A stretch of DNA of 64,000 nucleotides from positions 248,001-312,000 of the forward strand of contig CAJNBV010000001.1 of assembly GCA_905221095.1 (NCBI GenBank), read 5' to 3'. The notes under the pieces were generated by a model. It did no database searches. It had not been told where the DNA came from and saw only the letters and a program-made list of their open reading frames with translations. Source of the DNA: a bacterium. Its GTDB lineage: Bacteria > Bacillota > Bacilli > Lactobacillales > Streptococcaceae. The translations under genes and the position numbers were made by a program. This document shows, in pieces, positions 24,326 through 33,068 of the stretch (positions within the stretch are counted from its first letter, which is position 1; the number at the start of each line of letters is the position of its first letter).

Positions 24326-24905
24326 ATACCTGACTCAGCTAGAACTCTATCTCAAAAAACTGCCTCAGGCTGACCAAATTGAAGCCATGGACTATTTCAG
24401 GGAACTCTTTGACGATGCTGGAGTCGAAGGAGAAGAAGAACTTATCGCTAGCTTGGGAACTCCCAAAGAAGCGGCCCACGAAGTTCTCTCCAATCTTCTC
24501 GATAAAAAAATCAATGAAGCGCCCGCTCAAAAAAATAACCGACAAATTTTACATATCGCCTTGTTAGCCCTCCTTGCAGCACCCATCGGTATTCCTCTGG
24601 GAATCGCCATCCTCGTGGCCCTGTTCGGAATCCTTGTGGCAGCTTTGACTGTCATTCTGGCTTTCTTTGCGGTTTCCATACTTGGTATCGTCGGCGGATT
24701 CCTATTTTTAGTTGAAAGTTTCACTGTCCTAGCCCAAGCCAAATCAGCCTTTATCTTGATTTTCGGTTCTGGTTTACTAGCCATCGGTGCTTCTTCGCTG
24801 GTTTTACTAGGTATTTCCTATGTAGCTCGTTTCTTCGGTCTACTCATTGTTCGCTTGGTGCAATTTGTTCTTAAAAAAGGAAAGAGAGGTGACCAGCATG
24901 CGTAA
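24312..24905 (+). CDS. DUF1700-family membrane protein
   Basis: 197 aa. The N-terminal cytoplasmic half (residues 1-75) has the DUF1700 pattern (TRTEYLTQLELYLKKLP, YFRELFDDAGVEGEEELIASLGTP); the C-terminal half holds three or four membrane segments. The start lies inside the PadR gene and the end overlaps the DUF4097 gene by 8 bp. PadR-DUF1700-DUF4097 operons are widespread in Firmicutes and are linked to membrane stress; the biochemical role is unknown. Confidence 0.9.
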   Translation: MTRTEYLTQLELYLKKLPQADQIEAMDYFRELFDDAGVEGEEELIASLGTPKEAAHEVLSNLLDKKINEAPAQKNNRQILHIALLALLAAPIGIPLGIAILVALFGILVAALTVILAFFAVSILGIVGGFLFLVESFTVLAQAKSAFILIFGSGLLAIGASSLVLLGISYVARFFGLLIVRLVQFVLKKGKRGDQHA

Positions 24906-25812
24906 ATTGACAAAAGGATTTCTCATTTTTGGTGTGGTGACTACCATTATCGGCTTTATCCTGCTCTTTGTAGGGATCCAATCTGACGGGATTAAGAGTC
25001 TGCTTGCCATGTCCAAGGAGCCTGTCTATGATAGTCGGATGGAAGAGTTGACCTTTGGCAAGGAAGTCGAAAACCTAGAGATTACTCTCCATCAACACGC
25101 ACTGACCATCACAGACTCTTTCGATGATCAAATCCACATTTCTTACCATCCATCTCTTTCTGCTCACCATGATCTTATCACAAATCAGAACGATAAAACG
25201 CTGAGCCTCACTGATAAGAAACTGTCTGAAACTCCATTTCTCTCTTCTGGAATTGGCGGGATTCTCCATATCGCAAGCAGCTACTCTCGTCGTTTTGAAG
25301 AAGTTATTCTCCAATTGCCAAAAGGAAGAAGTCTAAAAGGAATCAACGTGTCAGCCAATCGTGGACAAACCACCATCATAAATGCTAGTCTTGAAAATGC
25401 GACCATCAATACCAATAATGCCTATCTCCTCCGAATTGAAGGAAGTCGTATCAAAAACAGTAAACTCACAACCCCTAATATCATTAATATCTTTGATACA
25501 GACCTTACAGATAGTCAGCTAGAGTCAACAGAACATCACTTCCACGCTGAAAATATCCAAGTCCATGGTAAGGTTGAACTGACTGCCAAATATTATCTCA
25601 GAATCATCCTAGACCAGAAAGAGAGCCAACGAATTAACTGGGACATCTCAAGCAACTATGGTTCTATCCACCAATTCACAAGAGAAAAGCCTGAATCAAG
25701 AGGCACGGAATTAAGCAACCCTTACAAAACTGAAAAAACCGATGTCAAGGATCAACTCATTGCTAGATCTAATGATGATATTGAGCTAATATCCATACCA
25801 AACAGACGTTGA
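24898..25812 (+). CDS. DUF4097-family putative adhesin / envelope-stress protein
   Basis: 304 aa from the ATG at 24898 (GAGAGGTGACC upstream). One N-terminal membrane segment (residues 7-26) and an extracytoplasmic beta-helix-like domain typical of DUF4097 (VILQLPKGRSLKGINVSANR, then ladders such as INASLENATINTNNAYL). It is the last gene of the PadR operon. Proteins of this fold sit at the membrane and are often part of LiaRS-like or PadR-controlled stress systems. Confidence 0.85.
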   Translation: MRKLTKGFLIFGVVTTIIGFILLFVGIQSDGIKSLLAMSKEPVYDSRMEELTFGKEVENLEITLHQHALTITDSFDDQIHISYHPSLSAHHDLITNQNDKTLSLTDKKLSETPFLSSGIGGILHIASSYSRRFEEVILQLPKGRSLKGINVSANRGQTTIINASLENATINTNNAYLLRIEGSRIKNSKLTTPNIINIFDTDLTDSQLESTEHHFHAENIQVHGKVELTAKYYLRIILDQKESQRINWDISSNYGSIHQFTREKPESRGTELSNPYKTEKTDVKDQLIARSNDDIELISIPNRR

Positions 25813-25837
25813 CAAAAGCGCTTACATCTGCTACTAT
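25809..25837 (+). promoter_or_regulatory. Promoter with a cre-like core, for the acidic membrane protein
   Basis: TTGACA (25809-25814) and TACTAT (25832-25837) with a 17-bp spacer. The spacer contains AAAGCGCTTACAT; on the other strand this reads ATGTAAGCGCTTTTG, a cre site with one degenerate half. Confidence 0.6.
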
Positions 25838-25874
25838 GGAAGCATATTTATCTAACTAAAAAGGAGGTTCTACC

Positions 25875-26939
25875 ATGAAACAAGAATGGTTTGAAAGTAA
25901 TGATTTTGTAAAAACAACAAGCAAGAACAAGCCTGATGAACAAGCCCAAGATGTTGTAGACAAGGCTGAAGAAACGATAGCCGATCTCGATACAGCAATT
26001 GAAAAAAATACTCAGTCAGAGGAGGAAGTCTCTCAAGCTGAAGTCGAACTGGAAAGCCAGCAAGAAGAGAAAATTGAAACGCCTGAAGACAGTGAATCGA
26101 GAACAGAAATAGAAGAAAAGAAAGCATTAGATTCTACTGAAGAAGAGCCAGATCTTTCTAAAGAAACAGAAAAAGTCACTATAGCTGAAGAGAGTCAAGA
26201 AGCACTTCCTCAGCAAAAAGCAACCACCAAAGAGCCACTTCTTCTCAGTAAATCCTTAGAAAGTCCTTATATCCCCGACCAAGCTCCAAAATCTAGGGAT
26301 AAATGGAAAGAGCAAGTGCTTGATTTTTGGTCTTGGCTAGTGGAAGCAATCAAATCTCCTACAAACAAGCTTGAAACAAGTAGCACACACAGTTACACAG
26401 CCTTTCTCTTGCTCATTCTGTGTTCTGCATCTTCCTTTTTCTTTAGTATCTACCACATCAAACATGCTTACTATGGACATATAGCAACTATAAACAGCCA
26501 CTTCCCTGAACAATTTGCTTCATTGAATCTCTTTTCGATTATCTCTATCCTAGTAGCAACAACACTCTTCTTCTTTTCATTCCTCTTGGGCAGTTTCGTT
26601 GTGAGACGATTTATCTACCAAGAAAAGGACTGGACGCTAGAAAAGGTTCTCCAACAATATAGTCAACTCTTGGCAATTCCAATCTTCCTCACTGCTATTG
26701 CTAGTTTCTTTGCCTTCTTTGATAGCCTACGATTTACAGCCCTCTTGTGTGTGATTAGCATTGGAATCATTCTGCTTGCTAGTCTCCATATCATTACGAG
26801 ACCAAGTCAAGCAAGTGAAACCGACTCCTTCTATCAATTATTCTTGTCTGTCCTTGTGAACGGAGTGATTATCCTCCTCTTCTTTGTAGCTGAAGTCGCA
26901 CTGATTGGAGATTATCTTCGTATCTTGGCCTTTCTTTAA
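25875..26939 (+). CDS. Membrane protein with long acidic N-terminal tail
   Basis: 354 aa in two parts. Residues 1-155 are hydrophilic and very rich in Glu, Lys and Gln, probably disordered. Residues ~175-354 hold five membrane segments, the last ending at the C terminus. It has its own promoter but directly follows the PadR operon and might work with it. I recognise no family motif beyond similarity in layout to YIP1-like five-helix membrane proteins. The acidic tail may bind cytoplasmic partners; that is speculation. Confidence 0.8.
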   Translation: MKQEWFESNDFVKTTSKNKPDEQAQDVVDKAEETIADLDTAIEKNTQSEEEVSQAEVELESQQEEKIETPEDSESRTEIEEKKALDSTEEEPDLSKETEKVTIAEESQEALPQQKATTKEPLLLSKSLESPYIPDQAPKSRDKWKEQVLDFWSWLVEAIKSPTNKLETSSTHSYTAFLLLILCSASSFFFSIYHIKHAYYGHIATINSHFPEQFASLNLFSIISILVATTLFFFSFLLGSFVVRRFIYQEKDWTLEKVLQQYSQLLAIPIFLTAIASFFAFFDSLRFTALLCVISIGIILLASLHIITRPSQASETDSFYQLFLSVLVNGVIILLFFVAEVALIGDYLRILAFL

Positions 26940-26944
26940 GATTC

Positions 26945-26972
26945 AATCCTGTCTTTCATGGCAGGATTTTTT
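26945..26972 (+). terminator. Terminator of the acidic membrane protein gene
   Basis: AATCCTG...CAGGATT stem followed by TTTTTA. Confidence 0.85.
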
Positions 26973-27009
26973 ATATATCAAAAAGCAAGTCAATTGACCT
27001 GCTTCTGCT

Positions 27010-27870
27010 TTACTTTTCTTGTGCTAATGCTTTAAAATCTTGTCCTAGGATGGGTTGTACTTCTAATTGATTGGCATCTAGTTGGTGGTAAGATGCTGAT
27101 GGTAATGACTCTAGGAATTTTGCATAGTCCAAGCGGGCAATGGCTTCATAGTCTTCTGGTTTAGAGCCGTCTCCTGTGATTTGAACCAAGTCAATCTCCC
27201 ACTGCACTTCCTTATCCAGCAATTGCTCAATATAGGCTGCAGGAACAAATGGTTCTCTCGGTAACACTGTCTTGACTCCTTGCGCCAGATGGTAAACGCC
27301 ATGCACTTGCCCTTCTCCATCCTGATAGAAGGAAACTCTTGCAAAGTAGGCATCTGTCTCTTGAACCGCACGCACACGCGCTTCAAACTGAGCCAAGCCA
27401 TCTGCCTCTAAAAAGCTTTTCAAGTCCTCATGACTAAAGAAAACAGGATTAAAAATTCCTTGGTAGATCGTAAAACGAGACGCAGTGTCTGCCAGATGGG
27501 CTTGAATACTTGCTTGGAAATAAGCTTCAAAGTCGAAACCATCTAGCCCTTCAATCTCAGTTCCTGTGTAAGCAAGCAGGGCATCTAAAAATGATTTGAT
27601 AATCTCCCAGTCTGTCTTTGTGAGTAGGTCAGGAAGATCGACACGATAAGCCTTTTGACCATCAGCATAACTAATTTTAAAGAGAAATTGTGATTGCCCC
27701 ACTATCGCACACTCGATATACTCGAGACGATTAAGTGGCTGACGAAGATAGACAGCATCATAACTATGCGACTCCAAACCATCTACCAAGGCCAGGATAG
27801 ACTTGGCAGTCAAAATTTCCTGTTCTCCTAAAATGCTCTGTTTATTTGGAATAAAAAATGTTTTCGCCAT
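27010..27870 (-). CDS. DUF4299-family protein
   Basis: 286 aa from the ATG at 27870 with AAAGGAGTCC; the upstream extension has no ribosome site. A soluble cytoplasmic protein starting MAKTFFIPNKQSIL with no catalytic motif I can name. The sequence looks like the streptococcal DUF4299 family (pneumococcal SP_0096). It is a single gene, and its start region carries an excellent catabolite-repression site, so expression should fall when preferred sugars are present. Function unknown. Confidence 0.85.
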   Translation of the reverse strand: MAKTFFIPNKQSILGEQEILTAKSILALVDGLESHSYDAVYLRQPLNRLEYIECAIVGQSQFLFKISYADGQKAYRVDLPDLLTKTDWEIIKSFLDALLAYTGTEIEGLDGFDFEAYFQASIQAHLADTASRFTIYQGIFNPVFFSHEDLKSFLEADGLAQFEARVRAVQETDAYFARVSFYQDGEGQVHGVYHLAQGVKTVLPREPFVPAAYIEQLLDKEVQWEIDLVQITGDGSKPEDYEAIARLDYAKFLESLPSASYHQLDANQLEVQPILGQDFKALAQEK

Positions 27871-27882
27871 AACTGGACTCCT

Positions 27883-27906
27883 TTGAAATCGTTTACATAT
27901 AGTATA
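27883..27906 (-). promoter_or_regulatory. cre site and -10 of the DUF4299 gene
   Basis: On the minus strand TATACT (27906-27901) is followed at once by ATGTAAACGATTTCAA (27898-27883), a full match to the CcpA consensus WTGNAARCGNWWNCA. A site just after the -10 should block transcription when CcpA is bound. Confidence 0.85.
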
Positions 27907-27991
27907 CCTTATTTTTCTGAAAGATACAGAAACAAACTTTAGATTTTTGAGTAAAAAGCATAGAAAAACAGCCCCTGAGGACTGTTTGATC

Positions 27992-28978
27992 TTATACTGT
28001 AGCTGCTTGATCCAAGCTTTCACCGATAGCGGCTAGGCGCTCGATAACTTCAGCTTGTGTCAATTCATTTTCTGAGACATAGCGGTTACGTGGGTGAACA
28101 CGACATTCGTGTGAGCAGCCACGAAGATACTTGTCTTCATTTTCTTCTGATGTCAAGATACGACGGTTACAGAATGGATTTCCACAGTTTACATAACGTT
28201 CACATGGTGTTCCATCAAACCAGTCTTTCCCTACGATAGTTGGGTTAACATGGTTAACATCAACTGCGATGCGCTCGTCAAAGACGTACATTTTCCCATC
28301 CCAAAGCTCACCTTGGACTTCTGGGTCTTTACCGTAAGTTGCGATTCCTCCGTGCAATTGGCCGACATCTTTGTAGCCTTCACGGACCATCCAGCCTGAG
28401 AATTTCTCACAGCGAACTCCACCTGTACAGTAAACCACGACACGCTTATCCATGAATTTTTCCTTGTTGTCACGGACCCATTGTGGCAACTCACGGAAGT
28501 TGCGGATGTCTGGGCGGATAGCCCCACGGAAGTGCCCTAGGTCGTACTCATAATCATTACGTGTGTCAAGGACAACTGTATCTTCGTCAAGAAGGGCTTC
28601 TTTGAACTCTTTTGGAGACAAGTAAGCACCTGTTGTTTCAAGCGGGTTGATATCGTTGTCAAAGTCATTGTCTTCCAAACCAAGGTGGACAATTTCTTTC
28701 TTGTAGCGAACAAACATCTTCTTGAAGGCTTGTTCATTTTCTTCGTCAATCTTGAACCAGAGGTTTTCCATGCCTGGAAGGCTGTGAACGTAGTCCATGT
28801 ATTTTTGAGTTGTTTCATAGTCACCTGAAACTGTTCCGTTAATTCCCTCGTCAGCGACTAGGATACGGCCCTTAAGGCCGATTGATTTACAGAAAGCCAA
28901 GTGGTCTGCAGCAAATTGCTCTGCATTTTCAATTGGAGTATAAAGGTAGTAAAGTAAGACACGAATATCTTTTGCCAT
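27992..28978 (-). CDS. trhO: tRNA uridine(34) hydroxylase (rhodanese-like)
   Basis: 328 aa from the ATG at 28978. N-terminal domain of the YceA/UPF0176 type, central rhodanese domain with the active-site loop [14 protein letters not shown] (Cys near residue 190), and a C-terminal cysteine cluster (CGNPFCNRR ... CSHECR) probably binding metal. The family makes 5-hydroxyuridine at position 34 of certain tRNAs using oxygen. A single gene on the minus strand. Pneumococcal counterpart: SP_0095. Confidence 0.93.
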   Translation of the reverse strand: MAKDIRVLLYYLYTPIENAEQFAADHLAFCKSIGLKGRILVADEGINGTVSGDYETTQKYMDYVHSLPGMENLWFKIDEENEQAFKKMFVRYKKEIVHLGLEDNDFDNDINPLETTGAYLSPKEFKEALLDEDTVVLDTRNDYEYDLGHFRGAIRPDIRNFRELPQWVRDNKEKFMDKRVVVYCTGGVRCEKFSGWMVREGYKDVGQLHGGIATYGKDPEVQGELWDGKMYVFDERIAVDVNHVNPTIVGKDWFDGTPCERYVNCGNPFCNRRILTSEENEDKYLRGCSHECRVHPRNRYVSENELTQAEVIERLAAIGESLDQAATV

Positions 28979-29109
28979 AAGATTTGTTCTCTTTTCTATT
29001 CTTAAATTTTCAGAATTTTTCATCTAACTATACTAGTATACCTGCTTGAGAAAGCGAATGCAATTTATTTGACTGGAAATTGTAGAAAGGGACTTATCCC
29101 TGCATTTCA

Positions 29110-29406
29110 TTAGAAACCATAGCGAATCGTAGATAATTCTCTTAATTTCTTTATCTGCTCGGCTTGACTTTCTGACAAACTCAGCTTGTTATCAATCAAC
29201 ACACGCGCAATATCAACATTCATTTGGCTCAGGATAAATGGAGTAGAGGTCCCATCGTTCTTTAATCGTTTTTTATAACTCACCAACTGATTTTTCAAGG
29301 GAGCAAGTTGAGACGTATCCTTTATATCTTCCAATAAATGATTTATGATCGTCAGGGCTTCACAACGTCTTTCGCTTCCTCCAGCGAACCATTTTAATGG
29401 TGTCAT
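29110..29406 (-). CDS. Bacteriocin immunity-like small protein
   Basis: 98 aa, with the start taken at 29406 because AGGAGG is 9 bases upstream; the ATG at 29412 is only 3 bases from it. The protein is soluble, all-helical and basic, with patterns such as EALTIINHLLEDI and LSQMNVDIARVLIDNKLSLS resembling the four-helix class II bacteriocin immunity (EntA-immunity) family. No bacteriocin gene is adjacent, so it may be an orphan that protects against peptides of neighbours. A CPBP protease gene, a family often found beside bacteriocin immunity genes, lies directly upstream. Confidence 0.75.
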   Translation of the reverse strand: MTPLKWFAGGSERRCEALTIINHLLEDIKDTSQLAPLKNQLVSYKKRLKNDGTSTPFILSQMNVDIARVLIDNKLSLSESQAEQIKKLRELSTIRYGF

Positions 29407-29474
29407 ACTCATTTACCTCCTGAAACTCGCTTATAAATTGAAAAACTATAATTCCTAACTCTCATGCCATTATT

Positions 29475-30164
29475 TTACCCAAACACCCTGTGTAAAAAAG
29501 TCAGCAAAAATGGTAATGTTGCGAAAATATTATTGATCACATGCACCGCATAGGAAGGATAAATGCTCTTGGTATAGCGGGTCAAACTAGCAAAGATGAT
29601 GCCAGATGTTGCAAAGACGAAGATATCTAACAAACTAGGCAGGCTTGAAAAATGAGGAAGAGCAAATAAAATGGACGGAAGAAGCAAATCAAGGCCAAAT
29701 CTCGAATGCTTAAAAAAGGCGTGTTGCAGTAATCCTCTATAGATTAGCTCTTCCATAAGTGGAGTCAGAAAGAACAAAGTTATATAGATACCTAGCTCAG
29801 CAAAGTTGGTCCCACTATAACCGATCAATACAGCCCAACCTTCAGCAGTTGACTGAACATGTTTAGCTGTCTGAACGTTAAAAGAGATCTGGAGCACTAC
29901 CACTAATACTGTCAAAATCGAATACCAAAGCCATTTTTTTCTTGGAATGTGAAAGAGATAACCATGACCTGTCTTAACCAGAATCCAAATCATGACTCCG
30001 CTAAATAGCAAACTCAAGATATTTTGAATCCAGACGAAATTGCCAATCTGGGAAGAAAATTGCCAATAATTTTGAACAATAAGCGTCAGCTTAGCAAGTC
30101 CAAATACGAAAAACAGGTAAGAGAAGACTGCACTTATTTTGAGTAGAAGCTGATACTTTTTCAT
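29475..30164 (-). CDS. CPBP-family intramembrane metalloprotease
   Basis: 229 aa from the ATG at 30164 with AAAGGAGGG. Six or seven membrane segments. The CPBP motifs are present: EELIYRGLLQ (EExxxR, about residue 132), FALPHF (FxxxH, about 168) and YAVHVINN (HxxxN, about 208). Members act in CAAX-type processing or, in streptococci and lactobacilli, in self-immunity to bacteriocins (Abi). The small immunity-like gene 63 bp downstream on the same strand supports the latter. Confidence 0.9.
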   Translation of the reverse strand: MKKYQLLLKISAVFSYLFFVFGLAKLTLIVQNYWQFSSQIGNFVWIQNILSLLFSGVMIWILVKTGHGYLFHIPRKKWLWYSILTVLVVVLQISFNVQTAKHVQSTAEGWAVLIGYSGTNFAELGIYITLFFLTPLMEELIYRGLLQHAFFKHSRFGLDLLLPSILFALPHFSSLPSLLDIFVFATSGIIFASLTRYTKSIYPSYAVHVINNIFATLPFLLTFLHRVFG

Positions 30165-30312
30165 TTGAACCCTCCTTTGTAAACTCAAGACATCTCTAAT
30201 ATAAGCTATATTTCCCTAAATCCTTACTCCAAATCCTAAATGGTGCTTGAGATTTCCTGAATGGTTAAATAGGGATATGAGAAACATAGATATCTATGCC
30301 CTTGTTCCAAAA

Positions 30313-30356
30313 AATCACTGCCTCCCCCAGATAAGCCTGAGGAAAACAGTGATTCA
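30313..30356 (-). terminator. Terminator of the N-glycan importer operon
   Basis: AATCACTG (30313-30320) pairs with CAGTGATT (30347-30354), with inner CCTC/GAGG pairing. On the minus strand it is followed by TTTTTT. Confidence 0.8.
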
Positions 30357-30397
30357 GTTTTTAGGAATTAGGAATGAATACACGAAATCAATCGATC

Positions 30398-31876
30398 TTA
30401 TGATTTTTTGTTTTTCAAGAATTCATCGTATTGTTTTTGCATTTCGTTCAATACTTTATCGTAGGCACCTTCAGATTTCAATTTTTCCATCAATTCTGGA
30501 ATAGCTTTGTCTGGGTCTACAGTACCAGTGTTGATAGCTGTATCGAATTGTTGCATTGTGTTAGAGATTGCTGAGATTTCAGATTTCACACTGTCAGTGT
30601 TAAAGATGAATCCAAGCGCTGGAGATTCTTTAGCTTCTGCCAATTGTTTCTTAGAATCTTCGATTTGTTGGTCTGTAACGTTTTCGTTGATGTAAAGGAT
30701 CCAGTTGTTACCAGTGTTCCATCCACCCATGTGAGTGTTTCCTTTGTATCCATCAAGAACGCGAACACGGTTTTCTTTACCTGCAATTTTTTCCCAGTTC
30801 TTGCCTTCTGGACCATAAACAAGACCGTTCAAGAGTTCTGGGTTAGTGTTCAAGAGGTTCAACACTTCCATTGATTTTTCTTTGTTCTTAGAGTTGTTTG
30901 AGATAACAAAGTTAGCAACTTGTGTTGTTTGGTTTTTCTTGATGAAGTTAGTGATTGGTTTGATTTGGATATCTTTGTTAGCAACACGTGAAAGCAAGCT
31001 GTTACCATAGTCAGCTGGTCCTACTGTTTCTTCACGAACGAACCAAGTATCTTGTTGAAGGTCAAATGAAGTATCGCTTGTTGCTACGTCTTTTGGAATG
31101 TATCCAGCTTCATAGAATTTGTGAAGAGTTTTCAAGTGTTCTTTAAAGCGAGGCACTTCGTAACGGTTTACGATCTTAGTAGTGTCCCCTTCAAGGTCGA
31201 TAACGAATGGAAGTCCATTTGGAACTGGGTAGTCAAAGTTATCAGATGGGATGAAGTTCTTAGTAACCGCAAATGGCACTACATCTGGAGCTTTTTCTTT
31301 GATTTGTTTCAAAACTGGTTCAAGTGTTTCGTATGAAGTGACACCTGAAATATCGATACCATATTTAGCAAGAAGTGTTCCGTTGAAGGCGAAGTTTTGA
31401 GATGATGCAACGTTGGCTGCAACTGGAACTGCGTAAATTTTACCGTTAATGCTGTTACCTTTGATGTAAGCTGGGTCAAGTGCTTTGTAAAGGTCTTTAC
31501 CTTCTTTTTTGTACAATTCTGTCAAGTCAGCGTAAGCACCTTTTTGAGCATTTACAATGTAGTTATCTGCAAAGGCGATATCATAGTTTTCACCAGATGA
31601 TGTGATAACTGACATTTTCTTACCATAGTCACCCCATCCAAGGTATTGGATATCCAATTTAGCACCAACTTTTTCTTCGATGATTTTATTGGCATTTTCG
31701 AGCAATTCATCCAAGTTATCTGGTTTGTCACCGATTTGGTACATTTTGATAACAGGTTTGTCACCTGAATCAGCAGCTTTTTTGCTGTTACCTGTCAAGT
31801 TTCCACAAGCAGCGAGACCAGCAGCCAAAGCGACTACACTAGCAGATGCAAAAGCATATTTTTTCCAGTTTTTCAT
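30398..31876 (-). CDS. ngtS: Oligosaccharide-binding lipoprotein of an N-glycan ABC importer
   Basis: 492 aa from the ATG at 31876 with AAGGAG. Lipoprotein signal with lipobox LAAC (Cys near residue 24), then a family 1 extracellular solute-binding protein. The long size and the C-terminal region fit the DUF3502-containing subgroup. It corresponds to pneumococcal SP_0092, reported as NgtS, which binds host complex-type N-glycans (from memory). Two permease genes lie upstream on the same strand; a BOX element sits between them and this gene. No ATPase is encoded, so a shared one such as MsmK is expected. Confidence 0.9.
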   Translation of the reverse strand: MKNWKKYAFASASVVALAAGLAACGNLTGNSKKAADSGDKPVIKMYQIGDKPDNLDELLENANKIIEEKVGAKLDIQYLGWGDYGKKMSVITSSGENYDIAFADNYIVNAQKGAYADLTELYKKEGKDLYKALDPAYIKGNSINGKIYAVPVAANVASSQNFAFNGTLLAKYGIDISGVTSYETLEPVLKQIKEKAPDVVPFAVTKNFIPSDNFDYPVPNGLPFVIDLEGDTTKIVNRYEVPRFKEHLKTLHKFYEAGYIPKDVATSDTSFDLQQDTWFVREETVGPADYGNSLLSRVANKDIQIKPITNFIKKNQTTQVANFVISNNSKNKEKSMEVLNLLNTNPELLNGLVYGPEGKNWEKIAGKENRVRVLDGYKGNTHMGGWNTGNNWILYINENVTDQQIEDSKKQLAEAKESPALGFIFNTDSVKSEISAISNTMQQFDTAINTGTVDPDKAIPELMEKLKSEGAYDKVLNEMQKQYDEFLKNKKS

Positions 31877-31928
31877 GATAAAAACTCCTTTTTTTATTTT
31901 TAAACTTATAAACAATGTAATGATCTTA

Positions 31929-32078
31929 TACTCAATGAAAATCAAAGAGTAAACTAGGAAACTAACCGCAGGTTGCTCAAAACACTGTTTTGAGGTTGCA
32001 GATAGAACTGACGAAGTCAGTAACATCTATACGGCAAAGCGACGTTGACGCGGTTTGAATTTGATTTTCGAAGAGTAT
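31929..32078 (-). repeat. BOX element (A1-B1-C1) inside the importer operon
   Basis: About 150 bp. On the minus strand it starts TACTCTTCGAAAATC (boxA), has the CTGACTTCGTCAG and CAAAACAGTGTTTTG palindromes (boxB), and ends GATTTTCATTGAGTAT (boxC). This is the classic BOX repeat of S. pneumoniae and relatives. It fills the 255-bp gap between the second permease and the binding-protein gene and would form a strong RNA stem-loop in the transcript. Confidence 0.93.
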
Positions 32079-32131
32079 TAACTTCACACAAGGGAAGTTG
32101 GGAACTGAGAAATGTTTTTTCTCAACAAGCA

Positions 32132-33055
32132 CTATTCTTTCACACCACCGATAGTCAAACCTTTTACAAAGTAGCGTTGGAAGAATGGATACAAAATTGC
32201 GATTGGAAGGGTTGCGACCACAACCATGGCCATACGACCTGTTTCTTTCGGTAGAGCAACTCCCAGTTGACCAGAGAGGCCGACTGCTTTGGCGATGTAG
32301 TCCATATTTTGTTGGATTTGCATGAGCAAATATTGCAATGGATACAAGTTGTCACTCTTAATGTAAAGAAGGGCGTTGAACCAGTCATTCCAGAAACCAA
32401 GCGCTGTCAAGAGCGTGATGGTTGCGATACCTGGTAGTGACAATGGCAAACAGATTTGGAAGAAGATTCGAGCTTCACTGGCACCATCGATACGAGCGGA
32501 TTCAAGAATGGCTTCTGGAATGGTCTTCTTGAAGAAGGAACGCATCAAGACAATATTGAATGGTGAGAGAAGCATTGGAACAATCAAGGCCCAAACAGTG
32601 TCACCAAGCTGAAGTACACGAGTGACCATGATGTAACCTGGTACCAAACCAGCGTTGAACAACATACTAAGTAGAACGAAAATTGTAAAAAATCTGCGAT
32701 ACTTAAAGGTTGTCCGTGAAATAGCGTAGGCATAGGTTGTTGTGATAAAGACATTTGTCAATGTCCCAACTACGGTTACAAAGACTGAAATGAAGAGGGC
32801 TTGTAGGATTTTATCCTTAAACTGAGCCAAAAATTCAAAACCGTCAAATCCAAATTGTGATGGGAAGAAGCTATATCCATTTTGAAGAATACTCTTTTCA
32901 TCTGTCACCGAAATAACGATAACGAAGATAAAGGGTAGGATACAAGAGAGGGCGATCAAACCAGAAATGGTACTAAAGAAGATATCCGCTTTCTTACTGA
33001 AGGAGTGAATGCCGACATTGTCAATTTTTTCTTTTTTAATTTTCTTTTCTGCCAT
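32132..33055 (-). CDS. ABC importer permease 2, CUT1 type
   Basis: 307 aa from the ATG at 33055 with AGGAGGAG. Six membrane segments and the EAA loop ESARIDGASEARIFFQICLP (about residues 190-209), which docks the ATPase. MalG-like position in the operon. It follows the first permease by 13 bp. Pneumococcal counterpart SP_0091 or SP_0090 (NgtP). Confidence 0.93.
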   Translation of the reverse strand: MAEKKIKKEKIDNVGIHSFSKKADIFFSTISGLIALSCILPFIFVIVISVTDEKSILQNGYSFFPSQFGFDGFEFLAQFKDKILQALFISVFVTVVGTLTNVFITTTYAYAISRTTFKYRRFFTIFVLLSMLFNAGLVPGYIMVTRVLQLGDTVWALIVPMLLSPFNIVLMRSFFKKTIPEAILESARIDGASEARIFFQICLPLSLPGIATITLLTALGFWNDWFNALLYIKSDNLYPLQYLLMQIQQNMDYIAKAVGLSGQLGVALPKETGRMAMVVVATLPIAILYPFFQRYFVKGLTIGGVKE

Positions 33056-33068
33056 ATTCTCCTCCTTT

